The translations under genes and the position numbers were made by a program. A DNA stretch of 64,000 nt from Shewanella sp. MBTL60-007. Its GTDB lineage: Bacteria; Pseudomonadota; Gammaproteobacteria; Enterobacterales; Shewanellaceae. Of the stretch, positions 1 to 7,582 are shown piece by piece. The DNA lies in the NCBI RefSeq assembly GCF_019654915.1, contig NZ_BPET01000002.1, forward strand, positions 62,001 to 126,000, read 5' to 3'. The notes beneath the pieces were generated by a model. It was given only the letters and a program-made list of their open reading frames with translations. It made no database searches and was not told the origin of the DNA. Within the stretch, counting starts at the first letter, position 1, and each line of letters opens with the position of its first letter.

Positions 1-341
1 AAACCAAGTAAATTTGCGGATTGATATTGATAAATATCCGTCAATAGCTCATCACTTAGATCATAATTTTCAACGCTTAGCAATAATTCCTTAGAAGATT
101 GATACTCTCCTGCATAGCTCTTTTGAATAGCTTGATAAACAATCAATCTAAATTGCTGCTGTTGAGTTAGCCCATCCCAAGAAGTAAGCAAATTATCAAT
201 TAACTCCTCGACTTCTTCAGGAGAAGAGCTAATAGCCTTATCAATTTGAGACAAGGCTAAATCGTAGCGAACCTTACTTTCCTCCCCATAAACTGGACAG
301 AAAAGAATAAAAGTAAGGCATAAAGCTACAATTAATTTCAT
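1..341 (-). CDS. Exported helical protein, 3' end outside window (partial)
   Basis: The reading frame starts with MKLIVALCLTFILF at the right and runs off the left edge after about 113 codons. The first ~19 residues are a clear signal peptide (cleavage probably after VYG), so the product is exported. The visible mature part is helical and acidic (segments such as SSPEEVEELIDNLL), compatible with a TPR-like periplasmic sensor, but no family can be named. The start codon lies only 3 bases after the borosin precursor stop, so it is probably translated from the same mRNA. A role in the borosin pathway is possible but unproven. Confidence 0.75.
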   Translation of the reverse strand, partial: MKLIVALCLTFILFCPVYGEESKVRYDLALSQIDKAISSSPEEVEELIDNLLTSWDGLTQQQQFRLIVYQAIQKSYAGEYQSSKELLLSVENYDLSDELLTDIYQYQSANLLG

Positions 342-344
342 ACT

Positions 345-560
345 TTATTTTTTATCAGATGAATAGATCAAAATAAGCGAACGATAATTCTGGCCACCTG
401 ATAGTGATTTAATCTGGTTGTCATCGCCCGACATCACCGCTTGGATTTCATCATCACTTAGACCATTGGCCTGCATCACACCTTGAGGATCTTGCTTATA
501 CTCCTCTAGTAGTTTGGCATCTGAACCTAACTTTTCGAAAAACTCATTAAACTTTGACAT
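345..560 (-). CDS. sonA: Borosin precursor peptide, SonA-like
   Basis: This 71-residue peptide looks like the substrate of the neighbouring methyltransferase in a split borosin (alpha-N-methylated RiPP) pathway. Residues 1-50 form the helical borosin-binding domain type of leader (FFEKLGSDAKLLEEYKQDP, then GLSDDEIQAVMSGD). The C-terminal tail after SLSGG is the core; the hydrophobic run SLILIYSS at residues 61-68 is where backbone N-methylation would be expected by analogy with Shewanella oneidensis SonA. A Shine-Dalgarno AAGGGA precedes the ATG. It is in one minus-strand cluster with the methyltransferase at 881-1684. Family assignment is from remembered SonA features plus context; modified positions are inference. 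Confidence 0.85.
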   Translation of the reverse strand: MSKFNEFFEKLGSDAKLLEEYKQDPQGVMQANGLSDDEIQAVMSGDDNQIKSLSGGQNYRSLILIYSSDKK

Positions 561-620
561 TTATATTCCCTTAAATTAAATGAACATCTTTGGTTTGTTT
601 TACTTTTCACTTTTACTTTT

Positions 621-839
621 TTACTTCTCAATTTCTTGTTTGCATAGATAAGCTGAAAAACCTCTGACACTCTTAGTACCCGACAATGGCTTTAACTGGT
701 TAATATCATCCGAATTCACCATTTGGAGCTCATCACCTAGGCCATTGGCCCGCGCCACCGCTTGAGGATTTTGTTTATACCCAGCTAACAACTTTGCATT
801 TAAACCTTATTTCTCGAAAAACTGATTAAACTTTGACAT
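621..839 (-). pseudogene. Second borosin precursor copy, inactivated by a nonsense codon
   Basis: Reading from the ATG at 837-839 gives MSKFNQFFEK, then TAA at codon 11 (807-809), then an open frame to 621 that aligns along its length with the intact precursor (KLLAGYKQNPQAVARANGL, DDINQLKPLSG). Codon 11 is TTA (Leu) in the intact gene, so one T-to-A change explains the stop. The upstream TTTAATTTAAGGGA is shared by both copies, so the duplication included the ribosome site. The C-terminal core differs (RGFSAYLCKQEIEK in place of RSLILIYSSDKK), so the copy may once have encoded another substrate. The GLSDDEIQAVMSGD motif is decayed to GLGDELQMVNSDD, which supports loss of function. Confidence 0.85.
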
Positions 840-880
840 TTTTAATCCCTTAAATTAAATGAAACACGTTATCGTTATAT

Positions 881-1684
881 TTAGCCTAGCTCTTCTGCGG
901 TGATCCCAAGCTTGGCCAATACCTCATGGTTAAACTCAAGCTCCCGCGAAGGCGGAATAAGCAAGGTCGTGATAGCTGAAAGCTGCGCAAATGGCAGTTG
1001 TTTCAATGCTATTCTCTCTATTCTCGGAGTCTGAGTCGGCAAATTAGGCGCCTCATAGAGCACGATTTCATGCTCAAGCGGATACCACTCATTAAGTTGC
1101 TCCACTAAAACCTGTAATCTATCCGATGAAGTATGAAATTCGGTTAAGGTGTGCTCGCCAGCAATGCCTATCTGCCATAACAAGAGGTGGGTTGTTGGAT
1201 CTGGAGTATGCTTATAGAACATAAACTGGCTGGCTTCGAAACTTTGATGACCAGAAGCGCCGGGATCGATGCCCACATCGGCCCATAAACAGGCCTCAGC
1301 AGAAATGCCCGGCTCCATTTGTGCCTGATAGCCCTCTCCTCTAGCTCTAGCAATCGCAAAGTGAGACACACAAGCAAACACGCCTGGGTGACCATATAAG
1401 GCACAGACGACTTTTTTGCCTAAGCGCACTTGCTCCAAAATAGCGGCCACCATCTGCTCATAGGTATCGCGACGGCTTTTAACTTCTCCCTCTCGAGCAT
1501 AATAGGGCTGAAGACTGCGCACATCTTGATTAAGCGACTCCAGCCAATGCTGGGCAAACCCATCAGGTACCAGAGAAAACACCACATCAGCGTACTCAAT
1601 ATAGCTTTTGCTCAATATGCTAATTTGTCCGGCTAAATTGAGCCCGGTGCCGACACAAACCAAAGATCCTTTTTCTGTTGTCAT
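881..1684 (-). CDS. sonM: Borosin alpha-N-methyltransferase, SonM-like
   Basis: 267 residues, with the tetrapyrrole-methylase (SAM-dependent) fold throughout: N-terminal VCVGTGLNLAGQISILSKSY, then DVVFSLVPD, the conserved VVCALYGHPGVF strand-loop near residue 95, and a MEPGISAEACLWADVGIDP segment near 123-142. In borosin biosynthesis this class methylates backbone amides of a peptide substrate. Here the substrate is a separate gene, which makes it a split system. The C-terminus (HEVLAKLGITAEEL) is short, with no fused core peptide. It heads a minus-strand cluster with a dead precursor copy and a live precursor. Confidence 0.88.
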   Translation of the reverse strand: MTTEKGSLVCVGTGLNLAGQISILSKSYIEYADVVFSLVPDGFAQHWLESLNQDVRSLQPYYAREGEVKSRRDTYEQMVAAILEQVRLGKKVVCALYGHPGVFACVSHFAIARARGEGYQAQMEPGISAEACLWADVGIDPGASGHQSFEASQFMFYKHTPDPTTHLLLWQIGIAGEHTLTEFHTSSDRLQVLVEQLNEWYPLEHEIVLYEAPNLPTQTPRIERIALKQLPFAQLSAITTLLIPPSRELEFNHEVLAKLGITAEELG

Positions 1685-2203
1685 CTACTCTCTGCCTATC
1701 GATGTAAACTTTATTCTTGTTCTAGCTAATTTTTTACAGCCGCTGACCAAAGCTTAACTTTCAGGGCTTTGGCTTCATACTTGGATTTCTAAGGTTAGAT
1801 TTAAAGGCTTAAATTTCATGAAAAAACAATGTTAACTTAACACAACATTTCTGCAACTTAAACCAGAATTAGACTAGTGCGTCTTCTTTCTCAAAGTGGC
1901 CTGAATGACTTTCAGTAAAAGCTTTCTTATCAGTAAGGTAAAGTGAATTATTTGAGGTAGATAACAAGGTAGTCTTATCTAAGATTAAATGACAAAACGA
2001 AGCGACTAATCAGCTCAATAGCTATAGATAATGAACTTCTTCGGTATTTCCGACTCCATATATTCATTAATTAGGGTTTAATGTTAAATCCTGAATTGAA
2101 CTAAAGAATTACGCTCCAAGCACGGCTTGACGCAATAGCCCTTGTCATAAGGGGGAGTGCTTGGGTATTATGACCGACAGATTTTTATGAAGTAGCGCAT
2201 TCA
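1685..2203. other. 519-bp divergent intergenic region
   Basis: A stretch between the borosin cluster and bamE. The right end holds the bamE promoter. The left end must hold the borosin promoter but no clear -35/-10 pair is visible there. No RNA gene or repeat was seen. Confidence 0.5.
2142..2171 (+). promoter_or_regulatory. Probable sigma-70 promoter of bamE
   Basis: TTGTCA at 2142-2147 and TATTAT at 2166-2171, separated by 18 bases, sit about 33 bases before the bamE ATG. Confidence 0.55.
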
Positions 2204-2698
2204 ATGACAATTAAAAAGAAAAGTCTTACCCTTTTGGGCGCTGCTGCGCTCTCGTTATCACTTAGTGGCTGTGGTGTTTTTGACTGGTTGATCTATAAGC
2301 CTGATATCCCTCAGGGTAACTATATGGAAAAACAGCAAGTCGAAAAATTACGTATTGATATGACTAAAGAGCAGGTTGAATACGTGCTTGGCCGTCCGGT
2401 TTTACGCGACAGTTTTTCTGACGACACTTGGTATTATGTCTACCACTACAAGAGTGGTCGTGATGCGAGCATCATCCATAAAGAGCTTATTCTAAACTTC
2501 GATGGCGATAAGCTTGTCGAAGTGAAAGGCGATTATGAGCTAAGTCCTGAGTTCAATACACCACTCGAAGAGAGTAGGTTACCTGAGATCAATACACCTG
2601 AAGGTGAGCCACTGATCCCAGAGCAACGCCCTCAAGCAGAACCGTTAGTTGAAGAGAAAGAAACTCAACCTGAGACGCTCTCTGAAAAGTTTGAATAA
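2204..2698 (+). CDS. bamE: Outer membrane assembly lipoprotein BamE
   Basis: A 164-residue lipoprotein of the SmpA/OmlA family, a small subunit of the BAM complex that inserts beta-barrels into the outer membrane. The signal peptide ends in the lipobox LSGC (Cys near residue 23). The BamE core follows: IPQGNYMEKQQVEKLRIDMTK, VEYVLGRPVLRDSFSDDTWYY and the Y-H-Y strand. The C-terminal 45 residues are acidic and proline-rich (EEKETQPETLSEKFE), a low-complexity tail. It converges on rnfH across a shared terminator. Confidence 0.95.
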   Translation: MTIKKKSLTLLGAAALSLSLSGCGVFDWLIYKPDIPQGNYMEKQQVEKLRIDMTKEQVEYVLGRPVLRDSFSDDTWYYVYHYKSGRDASIIHKELILNFDGDKLVEVKGDYELSPEFNTPLEESRLPEINTPEGEPLIPEQRPQAEPLVEEKETQPETLSEKFE

Positions 2699-2717
2699 CT
2701 AACCACTGAGATAAATA

Positions 2718-2755
2718 CAAAAATGGCGATACCCTTTTAGGGATCGCCATTTTTT
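2718..2755. terminator. Bidirectional terminator between bamE and rnfH
   Basis: Arms AAAAATGGCGAT and ATCGCCATTTTT, with an inner CCC/GGG extension, surround a short T-rich loop. A and T runs on both sides suit termination of both convergent genes. Confidence 0.85.
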
Positions 2756-2788
2756 ATCGCTGTTCTTTATTAAAACGACTGAGGTTTA

Positions 2789-3121
2789 TTAAAGCTTACT
2801 ACCAGTCTTCTTATTAACTCGGCCTTCATCTTTGGCTTTCTCAGCTCGCTTACGGCGCACATCTTTAGGATCGGCGATCAATGGGCGATAGATCTCAACC
2901 CTCTGCCCTGGCTGTAACACCTCATCATGTTTAACTAAGCGGCTAAAAATACCAAGCTTGACGGTATCTAGGTCAATCTCTGGGAAATAAAGCTGCATGT
3001 CACTTAATTTGACCGCCTCAATACAAGTGGTTCCCGGTGTGACATTGACCTTAATCAGCTTTTGCTGCTTGGGCAGCGCATAAATCACTTCGACCATAAA
3101 TGGGGTTGGTTCGTTACTCAT
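2789..3121 (-). CDS. rnfH: RnfH family ubiquitin-like protein
   Basis: 110 residues of the RnfH/UPF0125 family, a beta-grasp (ubiquitin-like) fold often encoded next to RatA. Family signatures are VEVIYALPKQQKLIKVNV at the start and VKLGIFSRLVKHDEVLQPG, then VEIYRPLIADPKDVRRKRAE, at the end. The function is not established. The start overlaps the ratA stop by 4 bases, so the two are co-translated. Confidence 0.93.
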   Translation of the reverse strand: MSNEPTPFMVEVIYALPKQQKLIKVNVTPGTTCIEAVKLSDMQLYFPEIDLDTVKLGIFSRLVKHDEVLQPGQRVEIYRPLIADPKDVRRKRAEKAKDEGRVNKKTGSKL

Positions 3122-3549
3122 TGATAAATCACCTTTGCACGACTGGTAAATGCCGTCACCATTGACGCCATCAACTCTTTAAATATTTTACCAAAAGCCA
3201 AGTCGGCAATAGAGCTTGAGAACTCGAAACTCAACTCAAACTCGACCTTGCAGGCATCTTCGGTCAGTTCGGTAAACTTCCACTCACCAACAAGTTCTTT
3301 AAACGGGCCGCTCTCTAACTGCAGTTGAATACTTTTACCAGGAATAACCTGATTACGTGTGGTAAAGGTTTTACTGATCCCCGCCTTTGCAACATCCACC
3401 GAAGCGACCATAGTTTTGCCATCAAACTCTAGGACCTTGCCCCCGACACAACCGGGCAAGAACTCTTTATAAGACTCAACATCATTGACTAGGTCATACA
3501 TCTGCATCGCGCTGAAGCGCACTAATACACTGCGAGAAATTTGCGGCAT
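3118..3549 (-). CDS. ratA: RatA/Coq10-like START-domain protein
   Basis: 143 residues of the polyketide-cyclase/START family. Visible hallmarks are SRSVLVRFSAMQMYDLVNDV, then YKEFLPGC, the FTTRNQVIPGKSI strand, and FGKIFKELMASMVTAFTSRA as the long C-terminal helix. E. coli RatA has been described as a toxin that blocks 70S formation; the fold is also that of Coq10 ubiquinone-binding proteins, so the role here is uncertain. Operon ratA-rnfH, divergent from smpB. Confidence 0.93.
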   Translation of the reverse strand: MPQISRSVLVRFSAMQMYDLVNDVESYKEFLPGCVGGKVLEFDGKTMVASVDVAKAGISKTFTTRNQVIPGKSIQLQLESGPFKELVGEWKFTELTEDACKVEFELSFEFSSSIADLAFGKIFKELMASMVTAFTSRAKVIYQ

Positions 3550-3742
3550 CTGTCGAACGGTACTCAGTAATTAAACACGAAAGGCCGATTTTAACATGAA
3601 CACAAAAAAACGCACCTTTGATACTGTGCTAGCCTCTTGAGCGCCTAAAAAGCAGACAAACTCTCTCAGCAAAGAGATAAAACTTGTAATAAATTCATTT
3701 GGCCAATTCCATATTTGTTTAGCGCGAGTATAATGGCTGCCT

Positions 3743-4237
3743 ATGGCTAAGAATAATGCAAAGAAATCAAAGAACCCACCAGCGACGATAGCACGTAATA
3801 AACGCGCCACTTTCGACTACAAATTTGAAGAAAAATTTGAAGCTGGCTTGTCCTTAATGGGCTGGGAAGTAAAAGCAATTCGTGTGGGTAAAGTAAACCT
3901 ATCTGAGAGCTATGTGTTCCTGAGAAATGGTGAAGCTTACCTATTTGGTTGCACTATCACTCCACTCAATACTGCATCGACACATGTGGTATGTGATCCT
4001 ATGCGTGATCGTAAGCTACTGCTTAATCGTCGCGAGCTGGACAAGTTACAAGGCTTAGTGGATCGTCAAGGCTATTCTATCGTACCTATCTCTATGTACT
4101 GGCGCAAAGGTGCATGGGTCAAGATTGAAATTGGCCTAGGTAAAGGTAAGAAAGAACACGACAAGCGTGATGACACCAAAGAGCGCGAGTGGAAGATTGA
4201 AAAATCACGTACGATGAAAAAAGCCGTTCAACAATAA
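3743..4237 (+). CDS. smpB: SsrA-binding protein SmpB
   Basis: 164 residues, essential tmRNA partner in ribosome rescue. The family core is complete: [56 protein letters not shown] and [13 protein letters not shown], with the basic C-terminal tail [18 protein letters not shown]. It lies directly upstream of ssrA. No Shine-Dalgarno is visible before the ATG, and a TATAAT (3729-3734) ends only 8 bases before it, so the transcript may have almost no leader. Confidence 0.96.
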   Translation: MAKNNAKKSKNPPATIARNKRATFDYKFEEKFEAGLSLMGWEVKAIRVGKVNLSESYVFLRNGEAYLFGCTITPLNTASTHVVCDPMRDRKLLLNRRELDKLQGLVDRQGYSIVPISMYWRKGAWVKIEIGLGKGKKEHDKRDDTKEREWKIEKSRTMKKAVQQ

Positions 4238-4296
4238 GTTACAACGGAAAAAGCGTACGGATAACGAACAATCGATTTAACTTGTACTATTTATCC

Positions 4297-4326
4297 TTGT
4301 TTATAAGGGAATACACAGGTTACAAT
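4297..4326 (+). promoter_or_regulatory. Probable ssrA promoter
   Basis: TTGTTT at 4297-4302, 18-base spacer, TACAAT at 4321-4326. The mature 5' end of tmRNA lies 12 bases after the -10 box. Confidence 0.6.
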
Positions 4327-4338
4327 CAGTTTGTACTT

Positions 4339-4694
4339 GGGGGCGATTCTGGATTCGACAAGATTCACGAAACCCTAGGAGCATGCCGAGGGGCGGTTGG
4401 CCTCGTAAAAAGCCGCACAGTTATAGTTGCAAACGACGATAACTACGCTCTAGCAGCTTAGGCTAGCTAGCCATCTTGCTCACGTTTCTCAAATGGGCAG
4501 AGTATATAGATGGTCACCTTTACATTTGATAGCGAGGGAACCTTGTTCAGGGGTGAACCGCGAAACAGTACTGGACTCGCCAATTGCAATCCTGTCTTTC
4601 GGAGTGTACTTGGTTAACCAAAAGAGAGACTAAGCATGTAGTGCCGAGGATGTAGGCTTTTTGGACGCGGGTTCGAGCCCCGCCGCCTCCACCA
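4339..4694 (+). ncRNA. ssrA: tmRNA
   Basis: Transfer-messenger RNA for trans-translation. The 5' GGGGGCG pairs with 3' CGCCTCC to form the acceptor stem, followed by ACCA. The T-arm is GCGGG-TTCGAGC-CCCGC at the 3' end. The resume codon is GCA at 4429, and the frame reads ANDDNYALAA then TAG (4459-4461), a proteobacterial-type degradation tag ending in ALAA. The 3' end is the attachment site for the elements to the right; the integrated element has restored a complete 3' end. Confidence 0.97.
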
Positions 4695-4695
4695 A
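4647..4695 (+). repeat. attL core: ssrA 3' end, first copy
   Basis: 49 bases identical to 38682-38730. The segment covers the end of the tmRNA-like domain including the T-arm and the 3' CCA, and marks the left end of the prophage. Confidence 0.9.
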
Positions 4696-4700
4696 TTAAA

Positions 4701-4732
4701 ACAAAGGGTTAGCCGAAAGGCTAACCCTTTGT
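4701..4732 (+). terminator. Hairpin just after ssrA
   Basis: A 14-bp perfect stem (inner arms AAAGGGTTAGCC and GGCTAACCCTTT) with a GAAA loop, starting 6 bases after the tmRNA. The following T run is weak. It is prophage DNA and probably replaces the host ssrA terminator displaced to the far side. Confidence 0.7.
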
Positions 4733-4742
4733 CACATCTGAA

Positions 4743-4784
4743 TGTCCACAAATTGCCCACGCAGTTTCAAAAGTTGCCCACAAA
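4743..4784 (+). other. Candidate integrase arm-type sites, left
   Basis: TTGCCCAC occurs at 4753-4760 and TTGCCCACAAA at 4774-4784, with a related TGTCCACAAA at 4743. The same word occurs twice at the other prophage end (38572-38592). Symmetric placement close to both att cores is what arm sites for a P2-like integrase would look like. Confidence 0.5.
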
Positions 4785-5267
4785 TGCCCTTTACCTTAGT
4801 TCGTTGCTGGTAAGCTTTACCCTCTTTTTTTATTTCAGTTTTATTTTTATCTAACTTAATGTTTTTATTGTGTTTGATCACCTTTCTAATTTTTAGCCTT
4901 TCTTGTTAAAACCCCACGGAATCCAGCGAAAACCTAGCATTCATGCGGCTTTCAAGATTGCTTAATCTCTCAGCGTTCCTGTATGGAACTGTAAAACAGT
5001 GAAATTAATCGCGATCATTTCAGATCTTCGATCCATTAAAAGCCCTAGGAATGGCGCTGGCTGCGCCTATGAACTGCAATAATCTAAAACTGAAATAAAA
5101 AAATTATAAAAAGCCCGTAGGAGGGGAGGACGTGTGCGGATTTCGTGGCGCGGATTCTCTGTGTGAATGGTTTCCGTGATAAAACTGGACGGTAATATCT
5201 GGGCGTGGGTTCGAGCCCCACGACAGGAACCGAACCCGCACCAATAGTTTTACCCTTCTGTAGACAA
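4785..5267. other. Non-coding left prophage end with T-arm-like segment
   Basis: No convincing gene. At 5204-5222 a perfect T-arm-like hairpin (GTGGG-TTCGAGC-CCCAC) resembles the ssrA T-arm but has no matching acceptor or anticodon arms upstream. A GC-rich purine tract around 5118-5155 (GTAGGAGGGGAGGACGTGTG) is where the cos site would be expected if the map follows HP1, but no cos sequence can be confirmed by eye. Confidence 0.4.
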
Positions 5268-5294
5268 CAAAAAGCCCAGCACTTGGCTGAGCTT
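5268..5294 (-). terminator. Terminator of the late tail operon
   Basis: On the minus strand, AGCTCAGC pairs with GCTGGGCT (one G-T pair) around CAAGT, followed by five T. It lies just past the last minus-strand late gene. Confidence 0.8.
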
Positions 5295-5311
5295 ACGTGT
5301 GGCTTTATCTA

Positions 5312-5509
5312 TTATTTAACTTTGTATGTGCCGGCGCTGGAACCGCCTGTGACTTGCACTTGGGCGTTGCTGGTGATTTCGGCTACGACTGCGGCGGCTA
5401 TGGCTTCGGCCATCTTCCCTGCAAAGGCATGTGGGCCTGTAGTAACAAAGCCTCTGCTTTCTAGCTCACTGACGAGCTTACTCTCTAGTGATGATTGACT
5501 TAGTGCCAT
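5312..5509 (-). CDS. Small conserved phage protein, last late gene
   Basis: 65 residues, no named family recognised. A helical N-terminal half (LESKLVSELESRGFVTTG) is followed by an alanine-rich helix and a short C-terminal strand (VQVTGGSSAGTYKVK). It follows the spike gene at the 3' end of the late operon and is probably virion-associated, but that is inference from position. Confidence 0.7.
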   Translation of the reverse strand: MALSQSSLESKLVSELESRGFVTTGPHAFAGKMAEAIAAAVVAEITSNAQVQVTGGSSAGTYKVK

Positions 5510-5533
5510 GTGACTTCCTCTTTATTTACCTAA

Positions 5534-6940
5534 CTACTTGCCTGCTGTAACTGTTGATGAACCATCTGCATGAGGGCCACCAATAAAGTGGCAGATGTGA
5601 CCACAAGTGACCACGGCTGAGCCACCATTAAGTTTAATTGTGTCGGCATCCTCACTAATGTTCTTGGCCTTGATGCTTAAATCTTTGGTGATTGTCATGG
5701 TCATCTTGCCCTCGACTTCGGTTAGCTGGTCTTTTAGCACTTTGATTTCTTGCGACTGCTTAACCAGTAGCTTATGCATTTGGCCGATAGTGGTGCGAAT
5801 GTCTTTATCGGTTTCGGTGATCAGGTTGCCCACATCATCGAATAACTGATAAACCCCATCGCGCACTTGGTTGCGGCTTTCACCTGCTTTGATGGCTGGT
5901 AAGTCCCAACCAAATGGCAATACTGTGCGAATAAATGGTTTGTCTGGTCTGCCGTAAGCAAATCCCACTTCAACAATTGCGCCAATGGCTGGCGGCTCTA
6001 ACCGCCCTGCTTTATCGCCAATACCTGGCACGGGTAATGGTGCCGCCTCTAATATTGATTCGGTTTGGTTACCGTCTTCATCTAGCAGTTGTACATTAAC
6101 CGCATAACGTGGGTGAAACGCGTCACTGCCGCGTTCGCCCTCTTCGGCTGGCAACTCTGGCAACTCAACGACCTTACCCCACCACGGCAAGTGATAGCGT
6201 CCCGATAATTCTGGCAGCACATTAAACAACTTGCGCTGTTCACTGCGTTCGTCTGCTTTGGTGACCGTCCACGTTAATGTCATGGTGTCGTTTTCAAGTT
6301 CAACTTGCTTAACTCGATGGCCGTTAACTAATGCGCCCGGGCGCATTGCTGGCATTGCCAATAATTGCCAACCATTACCGTATTGATTTTGGGTTAAGCC
6401 TTGCTCGATAGTCGTGGGCTTATTTGCCCAGCGGCTGTCTTGGTAGCTACCAACGTATATTTGGCCGTCTGGTTGCTGGTACCAAACGCAATCCGGTACC
6501 GCAAACACAGCGCCCAAGCTTTGCAACAACTGATACCCCGCACCTTGGCTCGTGAAGTTACCCACTTGTGAGTCGAGGTACAGCGCATTATTAGGTAAAA
6601 CAAAACTTAAGCCAGTATCTTCACCAAGCTGGGTGATCACTTGCCTAAATGTTGCGTGGCGGATATTAATCGGCCATTTGTCTGCCAATATGCTTGCCAG
6701 TTCACGCACCATAATGCGGTGCATGCCTTTGCTGCTTGGGGTGACTTTGGTGACATAACCGGTAAAGTAACGCTGCAGCTTATTGTTGTAACCAATATCA
6801 AGGGCAACCACTTGGCCGTGTTTGGCCTCACCATGAATGTTGAAACTGCCACGGCCTGCGGCTGACAGCTCAAGCACCACATGGGCATTTGAGTGAGCAA
6901 TAATTTGCTCGCCTATGGTTAAGCGTTTAGTTAGCTTCAT
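5534..6940 (-). CDS. Phage spike/late control protein (gpD-gpV-like hub)
   Basis: 468 residues combining a gpD/VgrG-like hub region (residues ~1-240, with VLELSAAGRGSFNIHG and YFTGYVTKVTPSSKG) and a central OB-fold spike region of baseplate protein V type (YAVNVQLLDEDGNQT, VPGIGDKAGRLEPPAIGAIVEVGFAYG, ~270-340). A coiled coil (IGQMHKLLVKQSQEIKVLKD) and a C-terminal beta tail (KLNGGSAVVTCGHICHFIGG) follow. It would form the tail hub and membrane-piercing tip. Its start overlaps the upstream stop by 4 bases. Merging D- and V-like functions in one chain makes it longer than P2 gpD alone. Confidence 0.8.
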   Translation of the reverse strand: MKLTKRLTIGEQIIAHSNAHVVLELSAAGRGSFNIHGEAKHGQVVALDIGYNNKLQRYFTGYVTKVTPSSKGMHRIMVRELASILADKWPINIRHATFRQVITQLGEDTGLSFVLPNNALYLDSQVGNFTSQGAGYQLLQSLGAVFAVPDCVWYQQPDGQIYVGSYQDSRWANKPTTIEQGLTQNQYGNGWQLLAMPAMRPGALVNGHRVKQVELENDTMTLTWTVTKADERSEQRKLFNVLPELSGRYHLPWWGKVVELPELPAEEGERGSDAFHPRYAVNVQLLDEDGNQTESILEAAPLPVPGIGDKAGRLEPPAIGAIVEVGFAYGRPDKPFIRTVLPFGWDLPAIKAGESRNQVRDGVYQLFDDVGNLITETDKDIRTTIGQMHKLLVKQSQEIKVLKDQLTEVEGKMTMTITKDLSIKAKNISEDADTIKLNGGSAVVTCGHICHFIGGPHADGSSTVTAGK

Positions 6941-7488
6941 GCTGGCTCGCCTATGGCGTTGTCGATGCTGGCCAAGAACTTCTCGACAGATGACACTTCC
7001 ACTTTTGGCGGCGCTGCAGCAATTGGTGCGGTTGGGATCACGCTACTGCTTTGCTTAGTGGTTTGAAATCCGCTGGCACCCGCTAGCTCTTGGCGCTGCT
7101 CTGCTACCTCGGGCACACTTAAGTGTTCACGTAATTGGAAGCTGACATTCCACGCTAAAAACGTTGGGTGCTCTGGCGCTGATATAAGACCGCAAAACTT
7201 TACTTGCCTGATTTTAACCATGCGCGCCAACTCTGAACCTACGCGGCGAACAACACGGTTGCCCGCCTCGTCTTTAGCGATAGCCAGCTCAAACAAACGT
7301 GATAGCTGCGCCTTATCAGTGAACGGGATTAAGCCGGTGACTTTTAGCTCTTTGGCTTTATCGCCCTGTTCACTGCTGGCCGTGCTTGAGCTTTGGCCTG
7401 ACATATCTTGTTCGGCCAGTTGCATGCTTAACTCAATTTTGCAGCTTTTTAAGTTAATCAGTTCACCGTCTAATGCTATTTGGCTCAT
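6937..7488 (-). CDS. Baseplate/tail-hub-associated protein
   Basis: 183 residues. The N-terminal half (ALDGELINLKSCKIELSMQL, AKELKVTGLIPFTDKAQLSR) looks like a compact beta-domain of a myophage baseplate component. The C-terminal ~50 residues are alanine/proline/serine-rich and end in a helix (VEKFLASIDNAIGE). It is coupled by a 4-base overlap to the spike gene, which suggests the two products assemble together. The exact P2 equivalent (U-like position) is uncertain. Confidence 0.65.
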   Translation of the reverse strand: MSQIALDGELINLKSCKIELSMQLAEQDMSGQSSSTASSEQGDKAKELKVTGLIPFTDKAQLSRLFELAIAKDEAGNRVVRRVGSELARMVKIRQVKFCGLISAPEHPTFLAWNVSFQLREHLSVPEVAEQRQELAGASGFQTTKQSSSVIPTAPIAAAPPKVEVSSVEKFLASIDNAIGEPA

Positions 7489-7582
7489 GGCTTACTCCCC
7501 TGGCTCATTGATGCTACTCCTAAAAACCTTGCGACGATGAGTGTCATCATCATCGCCACTTATGGTTAATTTAACTGACGCA

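Noticed and set aside
5110-5160. GC-rich purine tract as the phage cos site
   Set aside because: Position fits an HP1-like map, but no cos sequence can be verified without comparison, so it is only mentioned in the gap entry.
5205-5498. 97-codon plus frame near the left prophage end
   Set aside because: It runs opposite a better supported late gene and across the late terminator and T-arm-like segment; its sequence is low in coding character.
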